In this document: positions 35,087 through 43,109 of the stretch, piece by piece | How positions within the stretch are numbered: the first letter of the stretch is position 1 | Layout: each line of letters starts with the position of its first letter | DNA from: Variovorax sp. PAMC 28711 | GTDB taxonomy: Bacteria; Pseudomonadota; Gammaproteobacteria; Burkholderiales; Burkholderiaceae_C | Reading direction: 5' to 3' | DNA: 64,000 nucleotides | Assembly (NCBI RefSeq): GCF_001577265.1 | Contig: NZ_CP014517.1 | Location: 1,913,001 to 1,977,000, forward strand | Translations under genes and position numbers: made by a program | Notes under the pieces: generated by a model | What the model was told of the DNA's origin: nothing | What the model saw: the letters and a program-made list of their open reading frames with translations, nothing else | Database searches by the model: none

Positions 35087-35445
35087 CGGATGTTGACGCT
35101 GTTCACGTTGGCGTTCGGGCGCACGCCGTTCTGACAGTCGCCTTCGACGCGCACGTCCTGCGTGTTGCGGCCGGTCACGATGACGGTCTTGCCCTGCAGC
35201 GACCGGCGATCGACATTCACGCTGTTCACGCTGGCCGGCGGCTCGTTGGGGGTGCGCCGGTTCAAGCCAGGCGCGCACGTCACTTCGACGTTCTTCGCGC
35301 TGTTGCCGGTGACCTCGATGTGATTGGTGCCGCCGCCCGGATTCTGGATCACGGTGGTGCCGGCCAGAGCGGGCGGCACGACGGCCAGCGCGCCGGCCGA
35401 GCAGCACAAAAGCGTTTGAAGCAAGGCGTGGAAAGGTGTTCGCAT
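35083..35445 (-). CDS. Small secreted protein with NVNSVN repeat motif
   Basis: The 120-residue protein has a signal peptide ending PPALAG and two motif units: HIEVTGNSAKNVEV ... SVNSVNV and TVIVTGRNTQDVRVEG ... NVNSVNIR. The same unit builds the 1172-residue protein and the 119-residue protein of this operon, and all three look like products for one export route. Two conserved Cys residues (VTCAPG, EGDCQNG) set it apart. A minor subunit or nucleator, comparable in concept to CsgB, is an inference. Confidence 0.75.
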   Translation of the reverse strand: MRTPFHALLQTLLCCSAGALAVVPPALAGTTVIQNPGGGTNHIEVTGNSAKNVEVTCAPGLNRRTPNEPPASVNSVNVDRRSLQGKTVIVTGRNTQDVRVEGDCQNGVRPNANVNSVNIR

Positions 35446-35457
35446 CGTTCGTGTTCC

Positions 35458-36336
35458 TCAGGGTTGGCGGCCCGGGGCCGACAGGCTCTCGCGGCCCGGC
35501 AGCGTGCCGCCCGCCGCCGGTGACGCGGGCGCCGTGCTGTCGGCTTGCGCGGCGCCCATGCCGGGCAGGTTGGACAGCGTCCGCGCGGTCTTGGGTTCGG
35601 CAGCGGGTGCGGCGGCCGCCGGCTCGCCCGCGGCTGTCGGGCCTTGCCGCCGGATCGTGCTCTCGAGTTCACTCGCGAACCTGTCGGCCAGCACCACCTC
35701 TTCGGCGGCCATTTCGTTGCCGAGCGAGCTGACGGCCTCGGTGGCCTGCTTCGCGCTGGTGCTGCCCGGCGGCGCGAGGCGCTGGGCCAGGCGCGCGTAG
35801 CCAAGCGCCTTGATGTTGTCGCGCGGCGCGCCGCTGCCAGTGCGATAGAGCTCGCTCATGCGCTGCATCGCACGCGGATCACCGCGCACCGCGCCGAGCA
35901 AATACCAGCGATAGGCCTGGCCGATGTCCGAGATGCCGCTGCGGTTGCTCTGGTACGCATCCCCGAGCAGCGTGAGCAGGTTCGGATTGTTGCTTCGCAG
36001 CGCGTCTTCCTTGAGTCGCGCGATCTCGCTGGCGTACAGCGGCCCCTGGCAACCCGGACTGACGATGCCGCGCTCGATCGCCTGCTGGCAAGACTCCACG
36101 TAACGCGCGCCGGTGCCGCCGGACGAGTTGGTGATGACGCCGGCCTGTGCTGGCGTGACCGCCGTCCCGGCCGTGGAAGCGCCGGCGGCCCCGGTGCCCG
36201 TCGTCACGCTCGCGCGTGCCGCATTGCTGTTGACGGCACCGCCGCTGGTGGTTGCAGCCGCCTGGGCCTGCGCGTTGCCCGCTGAGCCCAGCGCGAACGC
36301 AGCGGCCAGCAAGACAGGGCGAAACACGTACCTCAT
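35458..36336 (-). CDS. Sel1-repeat periplasmic protein
   Basis: From the ATG at 36336 (overlapping the upstream stop as ATGA) the product is 292 residues: signal peptide ending SAGNAQAQA, a Thr/Ala/Gly-rich linker, a Cys pair (ESCQQAI, SPGCQGP), then Sel1-like helical repeats (GDAYQSNRSGISDIGQAYRW, GDPRAMQRMSELYRTGSG). Sel1/TPR proteins act as scaffolds. In this operon, right after the CsgG-like gene, it is likely a periplasmic accessory for secretion. The C-terminal 60 residues are low complexity. Confidence 0.75.
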   Translation of the reverse strand: MRYVFRPVLLAAAFALGSAGNAQAQAAATTSGGAVNSNAARASVTTGTGAAGASTAGTAVTPAQAGVITNSSGGTGARYVESCQQAIERGIVSPGCQGPLYASEIARLKEDALRSNNPNLLTLLGDAYQSNRSGISDIGQAYRWYLLGAVRGDPRAMQRMSELYRTGSGAPRDNIKALGYARLAQRLAPPGSTSAKQATEAVSSLGNEMAAEEVVLADRFASELESTIRRQGPTAAGEPAAAAPAAEPKTARTLSNLPGMGAAQADSTAPASPAAGGTLPGRESLSAPGRQP

Positions 36337-37508
36337 CCGCCCACCCTGGCTGGCGGCGCACCGGTCGCGGCCGGCGTGGCCGACGGCGCGACGGCTTGCG
36401 TCGCGGCCTGCGCATCCCAAGGCATCGGCACGCCGAAGAACAGCGGCTCAAACCCCTGCCAGGTGAGCACGTCGACGGTGTCGCCCATCTGCGGATAGCG
36501 TGTCGAATAGACCTTTTGCAGCGCCTGGCGCGTCGCATCGTCGAGCTGCTGGTTGACTCTCACGTTCTCGCCGTATTTGCGCAGCATGACTTGCACCAGC
36601 CCCATCTTGAGTTGCGGCGTCAGGCCCTCGAACGAGGCCTTCATGTTCTCGACCACTACCGGGTCAGGCACGCCGTTCGGGATGCAGCGCCAGTACGGCG
36701 TGTTGGTCGCCTTGCCCATCAGTTCAAGGACGCTCAGGTCGACCAGCGTGCGAATCGCGGAATGCCGGCCCTGGAGGTAGCGGCCTTCCAGCTTGAAGCC
36801 GAACGAGTCGCCGTAGAAGCCGAGGCTCGCGTTGTCTTCGGACGTGAAGTTAAGCACCTTGATCACGTTCGATGCCTGGATGCGCGGCACCATCTGCTGC
36901 GTGCTGAAGCTCACCAGGTTCAAGTCGAGCGCGAGCGCCGACAGGATGGCGGTGCGCTTCACGTCGGCACCCAGAGCGGTTTCGCCCTTGCCCTTGCCGA
37001 ACTCGAGGCTGGCGGAGTTGGATCGGCCCGTGCCAGAGAGCGCACGGTCGAATTCGGTGAGCGCGCCAGTGATCAGAAAGTCGGGCATCGTCACGCCAAA
37101 CTTGGCACCGAGTTGCGCCTGCGAGATCAGGTAGTCGGGGTGGTATGGCACATAGACGACGCGTGCGCCGATTCGATTGACCGCCGTGCGGACCATCTCG
37201 GTGATGTCGCCCGGGATCTCGGAGCCGACCAGCGGGTTCGAGAGGTTCGTCGCATCGAGGATGCTGCGCGTTTGCATGTAGACGACCGGATCGCCGTCCT
37301 TGTACACATCGAGCATTCGCCCGAAGCGCCCGAGCGACGTGGCGTAACTGCTCAGGTTGGCGGTGGGCAGCTGCTTGGCGGCTTCGCGGTCAGCGAGCAG
37401 CTTGTCGGTGTCGGTCAGCGTGTTCTGGGTGGTGGCACAGCCCGACAACAAGGCGATGCCCAAGGCCATCAGGCCGAAACGGAAACGGATAGGGGTCAGC
37501 GAGATCAT
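36333..37508 (-). CDS. CsgG/HfaB-like outer-membrane secretion lipoprotein
   Basis: The 391-residue protein has a lipobox LLSGC (Cys24) and segments that line up with CsgG: EMVRTAVNRIGARVVYV (like MLVTALKDSRWF), DFLITGALTEFDR (like NIMVEGSIIGYES), ALALDLNLVSFSTQQMVPR (like IAVNLRVVNVSTGEILSS), and SAIRTLVDLSVLELM (like MLCLMSAIETGVIFLI). The last 100 residues are an extra helical tail with a peptidoglycan-binding-like stretch (LRKYGENVRVNQQLDDA). CsgG and HfaB form nonameric outer-membrane pores that export curli subunits or holdfast anchors. It sits among genes for repeat-motif secreted proteins. The CsgG assignment is by pattern and gene context, not by a search. Confidence 0.72.
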   Translation of the reverse strand: MISLTPIRFRFGLMALGIALLSGCATTQNTLTDTDKLLADREAAKQLPTANLSSYATSLGRFGRMLDVYKDGDPVVYMQTRSILDATNLSNPLVGSEIPGDITEMVRTAVNRIGARVVYVPYHPDYLISQAQLGAKFGVTMPDFLITGALTEFDRALSGTGRSNSASLEFGKGKGETALGADVKRTAILSALALDLNLVSFSTQQMVPRIQASNVIKVLNFTSEDNASLGFYGDSFGFKLEGRYLQGRHSAIRTLVDLSVLELMGKATNTPYWRCIPNGVPDPVVVENMKASFEGLTPQLKMGLVQVMLRKYGENVRVNQQLDDATRQALQKVYSTRYPQMGDTVDVLTWQGFEPLFFGVPMPWDAQAATQAVAPSATPAATGAPPARVGG

Positions 37509-37573
37509 GCGTACTACGGAATAAATTGTTTTTGTTCATGGCTCGTTCGCCGGACGCTTTCGCGCAGCGCACC

Positions 37574-38008
37574 TCAGCGGCCGTTGTTCAGGACCGTGAT
37601 GTTCTCCACCCCCTTGCCATCGACGAACAGCGTCACATTGCCACTCACGTTGCCTTGAATGGTTGGACTCGCGATGCGCACCTGGCCGTCGGCGCCCTGC
37701 TGCACATTGTTGTAGTTGGTGCGGATGACCAGGTTGGTCTGGTTGCTGGGCAGCAGCAACGTCCCGTCGGGTTGCACCAGCGCCTGCTGGTCGACCACTC
37801 GGTTCTGCTCCAGCGCGCGGGCCACGCGGGCCTTCGCGGTCACACCCGGCGTCACGCCGTCGACCAGCTTGATGCCGGCTTCCCGCGAGTCCTTGTAGGC
37901 ACCGAGCGCCTCGCTGTAATTGACCAACTGCGCCGCGGCGGGCCCGGCGGTCGCCAGGCACAACACCGCGACGGGAATCGAGAGAACACTGAATCGTTGA
38001 AACGTCAT
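37574..38008 (-). CDS. Small periplasmic/secreted accessory protein of the CsgG-like locus
   Basis: The 144-residue protein has a signal peptide ending GPAAAQ, a helical stretch (YSEALGAYKDSREAGIKL), then a beta-rich part with Asn-rich strands (NLVIRTNYNNVQQGADGQV, QGNVSGNVTLFV, ENITVLNNGR). It begins 13 bases after the 1172-residue repeat gene and precedes the CsgG-like gene. Size and position would suit a CsgF/CsgE- or HfaA-like partner, but no family is recognised with certainty. Confidence 0.7.
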   Translation of the reverse strand: MTFQRFSVLSIPVAVLCLATAGPAAAQLVNYSEALGAYKDSREAGIKLVDGVTPGVTAKARVARALEQNRVVDQQALVQPDGTLLLPSNQTNLVIRTNYNNVQQGADGQVRIASPTIQGNVSGNVTLFVDGKGVENITVLNNGR

Positions 38009-38021
38009 GATTTTTCTCCTG

Positions 38022-41000
38022 TCACATGCTCAGGACGGTGACCGCAGGACCCACCGTCACGGTGCGATTGACCACACCGGTGGAGGGTTTCACCACCGTC
38101 ATTCCGACATTGGCAGCCCACGGTACGTTGCCGGTGACACCCGCGCTGCCGGCCAACACGCCGCCTGTGGTCCGGACGCTTCCGGTCGTCATGCCGACGC
38201 CGGCGGTCGACTGGTTGCCGATGATCGAGACCGACCCGGTGATGACACCGCGGTTGATGACCGAGTTGGAGGTACCGCCGGCGATGGCCGATCCGCGATT
38301 GCCTGCGATGACAACGTTGCCCGCCAGCACGCCGCGGTTCACCACCGAGTTCACGACACCGCCTTGCGTGGACGAACCCTGGTTGCCGATGATCGCGATG
38401 CGACCCGACATCACGCCCTGGTTGTCCACGCTGTTCACCGTGCCGCCGCCGTTGGCCGAGCCCCGGTTGCCAATGATCGAAATGTTGCTGCCGGCGATGT
38501 TGCCGTTGCCGCGATTGTTCACGCTGTTGACCAGGCCGCCACCGCGCGCCGAGCCGGTGTTGCCCGAGATCACGATCTGGCTGCCGCCGATACGGCCCTG
38601 GTTGGTCACCGAGTTCACGGTGCCGCCGTCCTGCGTCGTGCCCTGGTTGCCGAGGATGTGGATCTGACCGCCGGCGATGGTGCCGCCGCCGTTGTTGATG
38701 ACGCTGTTGGCGATGCCGCCGTTCTGCACGCTGCCGCGGTTGCCCGCGATGGTCACGTTGCTCGCGCCGAGCGTGCCGCCGTTCTCGACGCTGTTGATGC
38801 TGCCCTTGCGGCCGACGCTGCCCTGGTTGCCGGTGATGGCGATGGTGCTGCCGGCCATGCTGGCGCCGCTGCGGTTGCGTACGCTGTTCGCGCTCACGTC
38901 GTCGTCGCCTTGCGCGCTGCCGCGGTTGCCGGTGATGGTGAGCGACGAGCCCGCGATGCGGCCTTCGTTGTAGACACTGTTGGCGACTGCCGTCTTGCCG
39001 TCTCGCACGCTGACGTCGGTCGCGGTGTTGCCCGTGACCGTGGTCGTGGTGCCCTCGGTGATGGCGCCGTTGTCGACCATCACGCTGTTGGCCAGCACCA
39101 CGCCTTTCTCGGCCGTCACGCGCGAGGCGAAGTTGTCGACGAGCTGCGTGCTGCTCGCGCGCAGTGCACCCATCACCTGCAGCGCGTTCGCGCTCGCATA
39201 CCCGACGCCGCGATCGATCACCGCCACGTTGAAGACGGTGCCTTCCTTGCCTTCGCTTTTCACGCTCTCGGCGCGGTTGTTGGCGATCGTGGCGGCACTG
39301 CCCTGGACGTTGCCGTCCGCGTTGATCGCCACCGCGTTGGCGTTGATGCGCCCGCCGTTGGCGTCGAGCGATCGCGCGGTGTTGCCGCGAATGCTCAACG
39401 GCGAGCCCGAGAGGCGCACGGCGCCGTTGCCTTCCATGTAGAGACCGTTCGCCACCAGGATGCCGTTGCGCGCATCGCCGATGCCGGCCACTTGGTTGTA
39501 CCCGCCGCCCGTCGAGACGTTGTTCGCCGTGTTGTCGGTCAGCGTGATCGGGCTGCCATCGATGCGCGCACCGCGGTAAGCACCGAGCGCGTTGACCAGC
39601 GCGGTGCCGCCGACCGCACCGATCTGGGTGGCGCGGTTGCCGGTCAATGAGAGCGTCGAGCCCGCATCGACCTGCGCGTTGTCGTGCAACACCACCGCGT
39701 TCGCCGCGGCACGCGCGACGCTCGCACTGCCAAAGCTGTTGAGCGGTCCGGACATCGAACTCGCGCCGGTGGAAATCGACGTCGCGGAGTTGCCGCTCAG
39801 CGTGACCGGCGCCGACAGGCGGGAGCGCGCGCCTTCGCCCTTCTCCACGCTGACGCTGTTGGCGACGAGCAGGCCACCTTGCGCGGACAGATCGCGCGCC
39901 GTGTTGTTGGTGATCGCTACCGACGCAGCGTCCACATCGGAACCAAACACGCCCAGGCTGTTGGCCAGCGCGATGGCGCTCTGCTTGTTCGAATAGACCA
40001 ACCCGCCACCGACGCTGTTGCTGAAGCCGTTGGCCCGCACGTTGGTCGCGGTGTTGCCGGTCACGCCGAGCGCGCTGTTCTGCACGCGGCCGTCACTCAG
40101 CATCGCGCTGTTCGCCGAGGCGAGACCGCCGGAACCCTGCACGCCGCGCGCCGTGTTGTTCGTGATCGTGACCGGCACGTTGTCCAGCGTCGAACGGTTG
40201 TCCAGCGCCAGGCTGTTGGCCATCGCGCGGCCGCTGCGTTCGAAGTCACCCACCACGCCGCCGCCGAGCGTCGCGCGGCCACCCGCCGTGTTGATGTCGT
40301 TCGCCGTGTTGCCAGTGACGGTGACGTTGCTGCGACGCGCGGTGGAGTCCTGCAGCCAGACGCTGTTGGCCGCCGCAGCGCCGCCGATGGCCTGCACGCC
40401 GTTGGCCGTGTTGCCCGTGACCGTGTGCTGCGTCGCGCCCTGCACGTCGCCCTTCTGGATCGAGATGCTGTTGGCCAACGCCGAGGCGGACGCCTTGACC
40501 TCGGCCAGCGCGCCCTTGGCGAGCGACCCGCTGCCACCGCCGGCTTCGATCTTCGTGGCGCGGTTGCCGGTTTGCAGCGACTGGTATTGCCGCAAGTCGC
40601 TGCCCGTGTAGTCGGCCAGGTTCACCGAATTGGCGAGCGCGCTGCCGCCCATCGCCCACATGCCGTTCACCTCGTTCGACTGCTGCGTGACGCGGGCGCC
40701 CTTCACCTGGCTGCCGGCCGCGGCGAAGCTGTTGGCCGCCGCGACGCCGGTGAGGTCGGCCGCTGCGACGAAGCCGCCGCCCACGCTCCCGGTGCCGCCG
40801 CCGGCGCGAATGTCGCGGGCCGTGTTGTTGGCCTGGGTGATGTTGAGGTCTTCAGCGGTGCTGCGTGCCAGCGTCGATGCATTGGCCAGCGCGGCGCCGC
40901 CGACCGACTGAACGCCCTGCGCCTGGTTGTTCGTCACCGAAACCTGCACGCGGCGCAGGTCCGATTCGTCGGTGAGCACGCTGTTCGCCGCGGAGCGGCC

Positions 41001-41540
41001 CGGCAATTGCAGCGACCCGATGACGCCGAGCCCACTCGAGCCCTTGGCGCCGACCGATTCCACGTCGGCGGCGCGGTTGCCGCTCACGAGCACACGGCTG
41101 TCCGTCAGGGGCCGGCGACTGGTGCCGCCCGAGAGGAGCGCGGTATTGGCCGTGGCCGCACCGCCCACGGCGCTGACGAAGCCTTGCACCTGGTTTTGCA
41201 ACACGCTCACCTGCGAATTGCTGGCCTTGAGCGACGAAAGGCCCAGGGCGTTGGCCTGCGCAGTGGCGATAAGTTCGAGCGATCCGCCGATGCCGAGCCC
41301 GGCGCTGGCCTTGCCGCCGGCCGCTGTGACCTCGGCCGGCGAGCGATTGTTCGTGACCAAGGCGCTGGTACGCCCATCCAGCTCGCTGCCGGGGCGGGCG
41401 GTTAGCCAGCCGAGGCCGTTCAAGATGGCTTCCTGTGCGAGCACGCCCTGCGACGCCAGCAGTCCGGCGCCGAGCAGCGTCAGGGCAATGGCAGTTTTCC
41501 GGTTCGAAGGGGGACGGGCAATTCGCACAGCAAGCTCCAA
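38022..41540 (-). CDS. Large secreted Asn/Gly-rich repeat protein (putative adhesin or fibre)
   Basis: The 1172-residue protein has a signal peptide (ALTLLGAGLLASQGVLAQ) and is built almost wholly of repeats. Residues about 40 to 860 hold irregular units of the form V-TGN-A-x-V-x-A-GG-x-A-x-ANS-V-x-L. Residues about 864 to 1130 hold nine regular units of 28 to 33 residues with pattern GS-x-I-x-I-x-GN-x-GS, GG-x-x-NSV-x-N-x-G. There is no Cys and little charge. The pattern suggests a beta-solenoid with Asn ladders, like amyloid or adhesin stalks. It is followed by the CsgG-like gene, so outer-membrane export through that pore is likely. No autotransporter or type I signal is visible at the C-terminus. 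Confidence 0.85.
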   Translation of the reverse strand: MELAVRIARPPSNRKTAIALTLLGAGLLASQGVLAQEAILNGLGWLTARPGSELDGRTSALVTNNRSPAEVTAAGGKASAGLGIGGSLELIATAQANALGLSSLKASNSQVSVLQNQVQGFVSAVGGAATANTALLSGGTSRRPLTDSRVLVSGNRAADVESVGAKGSSGLGVIGSLQLPGRSAANSVLTDESDLRRVQVSVTNNQAQGVQSVGGAALANASTLARSTAEDLNITQANNTARDIRAGGGTGSVGGGFVAAADLTGVAAANSFAAAGSQVKGARVTQQSNEVNGMWAMGGSALANSVNLADYTGSDLRQYQSLQTGNRATKIEAGGGSGSLAKGALAEVKASASALANSISIQKGDVQGATQHTVTGNTANGVQAIGGAAAANSVWLQDSTARRSNVTVTGNTANDINTAGGRATLGGGVVGDFERSGRAMANSLALDNRSTLDNVPVTITNNTARGVQGSGGLASANSAMLSDGRVQNSALGVTGNTATNVRANGFSNSVGGGLVYSNKQSAIALANSLGVFGSDVDAASVAITNNTARDLSAQGGLLVANSVSVEKGEGARSRLSAPVTLSGNSATSISTGASSMSGPLNSFGSASVARAAANAVVLHDNAQVDAGSTLSLTGNRATQIGAVGGTALVNALGAYRGARIDGSPITLTDNTANNVSTGGGYNQVAGIGDARNGILVANGLYMEGNGAVRLSGSPLSIRGNTARSLDANGGRINANAVAINADGNVQGSAATIANNRAESVKSEGKEGTVFNVAVIDRGVGYASANALQVMGALRASSTQLVDNFASRVTAEKGVVLANSVMVDNGAITEGTTTTVTGNTATDVSVRDGKTAVANSVYNEGRIAGSSLTITGNRGSAQGDDDVSANSVRNRSGASMAGSTIAITGNQGSVGRKGSINSVENGGTLGASNVTIAGNRGSVQNGGIANSVINNGGGTIAGGQIHILGNQGTTQDGGTVNSVTNQGRIGGSQIVISGNTGSARGGGLVNSVNNRGNGNIAGSNISIIGNRGSANGGGTVNSVDNQGVMSGRIAIIGNQGSSTQGGVVNSVVNRGVLAGNVVIAGNRGSAIAGGTSNSVINRGVITGSVSIIGNQSTAGVGMTTGSVRTTGGVLAGSAGVTGNVPWAANVGMTVVKPSTGVVNRTVTVGPAVTVLSM
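38151..38951 (-). repeat. Nine regular coding repeats in the large repeat protein
   Basis: About nine tandem units of 84 to 99 bases encode the GN-x-GS ... NSV-x-N-x-G pattern (residues about 864 to 1130). Units differ by many substitutions, so this is an old protein repeat and not a DNA satellite or CRISPR. Confidence 0.8.
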
Positions 41541-41617
41541 TGGAGGGCCCGTTCAGGCGGGCCGGGTGGTGCGAACGAAGGCTCCGTGCCGACGACGCAA
41601 CGGCTCTCGACTCAATA

Positions 41618-41977
41618 TCAGTTGATATTGACGGAGTTCACATTGGCGGTGCCGCCGATGGCCTTGATGTCTTCTGCGGAGTTCCCGGTGACCATGATTT
41701 CGCTGTTCTTCACCTTCGAACCGGTGATGTTCACGCTGTTCACGTTGGCCATGCCGCTCATTTCGACGGTGGCGATCTTGATGCCAGCCGAGCCGCCGCC
41801 GGCCAGAACGTTCTTCGCCGAGTTGTTGCTGACGGTGATCTTGCTGTTGGTCACTTCGGAGCCGGTCGAGCCATTGGCCTTGCCCACGCCCGGAATACTG
41901 ATGCCGCCGCTTTGTGCGAAGGCGCTGGCGGAAAAGAAAGCGAGGGTGACGATGCCGGCTGCAGCGAATTTCTTCAT
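41618..41977 (-). CDS. Small secreted repeat-motif protein (putative fibre subunit)
   Basis: The 119-residue protein has a signal peptide (AAAGIVTLAFFSASAFAQ) and two copies of the locus motif: SKITVSNNSAKNVLAGGG ... ANVNSVNI and SEIMVTGNSAEDIKAIGG ... ANVNSVNIN, ending exactly after the motif. It is the first gene of the operon, 77 bases before the 1172-residue repeat protein. Being the promoter-proximal gene and the shortest form of the repeat, it is a good candidate for an abundant subunit, comparable in concept to CsgA or HfaA. Confidence 0.78.
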   Translation of the reverse strand: MKKFAAAGIVTLAFFSASAFAQSGGISIPGVGKANGSTGSEVTNSKITVSNNSAKNVLAGGGSAGIKIATVEMSGMANVNSVNITGSKVKNSEIMVTGNSAEDIKAIGGTANVNSVNIN

Positions 41978-42080
41978 GTGTAACTCCTGAACAGATTGAG
42001 GTTGAAGGGGTGAATGCGCGGCCCTTCTCGAAGGCCACGAGGAGCAATCTACCGAGGCGATGTGACACCTTGGGTCATAG

Positions 42081-42115
42081 TTGTAAATTGCTGTTCAAAC
42101 GGCAATTGCTTACAA
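42081..42115. promoter_or_regulatory. 35-bp palindrome in the divergent promoter region
   Basis: TTGTAA and TTACAA form the outer arms, with inner TTGC / GCAA, spanning 35 bp. It lies 104 bases before the repeat-protein operon start, in the 490-base gap (41978-42467) that holds no other gene. A dimeric regulator site for the operon is likely. The rest of the gap shows nothing I can assign. Confidence 0.55.
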
Positions 42116-42467
42116 ATTGAACCGGAAACCCTGCAAATTTGTGAAGTTTTCACGCTCATGAGCGGGGTGCCGTTGGCAGGGCCAGGTGTGCCTTTGGCAG
42201 CCAATGAGCGCAAAAGGTTTAGGTCAGAGTGACAAAGGCCGGCTTTTCCTAAGGGAAAACCCTAGAAAATGACCCAACGCGTCAGTTCGGACGCCTGTCA
42301 ACCCGTAAGGCAGCGGGTGCACGTTGCTTCTCGACCGCCGGGTGGCCATTTCGAAACATGACCTCACAAAGGAGTGGCATATCGGGCCGATCCTGTCAGA
42401 CCAGTCGCACAGGATGCGAGCGCGCACTCGCGCAAACTGGGGGCCCTTTCACTCGCCAAGCGTGCCC

Positions 42468-43091
42468 ATGCTGAACTTTTCCCGCGTTTTTCCACTCGTC
42501 ATCGTCGTTGTTGCCTGCAGCCTGACGGCTTGCCACCGCGACTCTGACAGCGCCGCCGTCACCCGCAACGGCGTGACCTTCCCGGCCGACGCCGACATCG
42601 CCAGTGCGCTGCAGGCCAATTTCGCGCAGGACCCGAACAGTGCCAAAGCGCGCGAGCTGGTGCAGTTGCTGGGCGGCGAGAAGGGCCAGCTCGACTACAA
42701 GGTGCGAAAAGTGATCTATCGGCAGGGCGCTTTCGAGACGCTGTACGACGTGAGCCTGCGCATGGGCCAGGGCGGCGCGGACAGCCTGCAGAAGCTCTAC
42801 GCCACCATGATTCCCAAGGAAGAGGCGGCCAAACTGCCCGAACAAACGCTCGCGGCCTACGAGAAGTGGCTTGCCGACAGCGCCGCTGCCCTGGAAAAGA
42901 CGCAGCCGCAGCAAGCCGTCGCGTTGCGCGCCACGATCGACAACCTGGGCAAGTGCTACCGCGACGCGAAGGCCAACGACAGTGTTGCGCTGATGGACAG
43001 CCTTGGCGCCCTTATCTCCCCGGCGCGCGACGGCTGGTACGCCGACAAGCTGCAATCACCGCAGGTCCAGTTGCGCTGCTTGCCGCTCTGA
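42468..43091 (+). CDS. Lipoprotein of unknown function
   Basis: From the ATG at 42468 the product is 207 residues: lipobox LTAC (Cys20) after a hydrophobic segment (FPLVIVVVACSLTAC), then a mostly helical domain (ARELVQLLGGEKGQLDYKV, YDVSLRMGQGGADSLQKLY). The upstream frame extension lacks any signal and is rejected. It is divergent from the repeat-protein operon and convergent with the FAH-family gene. No family recognised. Confidence 0.75.
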   Translation: MLNFSRVFPLVIVVVACSLTACHRDSDSAAVTRNGVTFPADADIASALQANFAQDPNSAKARELVQLLGGEKGQLDYKVRKVIYRQGAFETLYDVSLRMGQGGADSLQKLYATMIPKEEAAKLPEQTLAAYEKWLADSAAALEKTQPQQAVALRATIDNLGKCYRDAKANDSVALMDSLGALISPARDGWYADKLQSPQVQLRCLPL

Positions 43092-43109
43092 ATCCGCCGC
43101 CGTAGCGCG

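Noticed and set aside
38007..39650. 547-codon plus-strand frame, with other plus-strand frames to 41405
   Set aside because: Antisense to the repeat protein; its own repeats only mirror those of the real gene.
38151..41540. CRISPR-like or satellite DNA repeats
   Set aside because: Units are translated, vary in sequence and length, have no constant spacers, and no cas genes are near.
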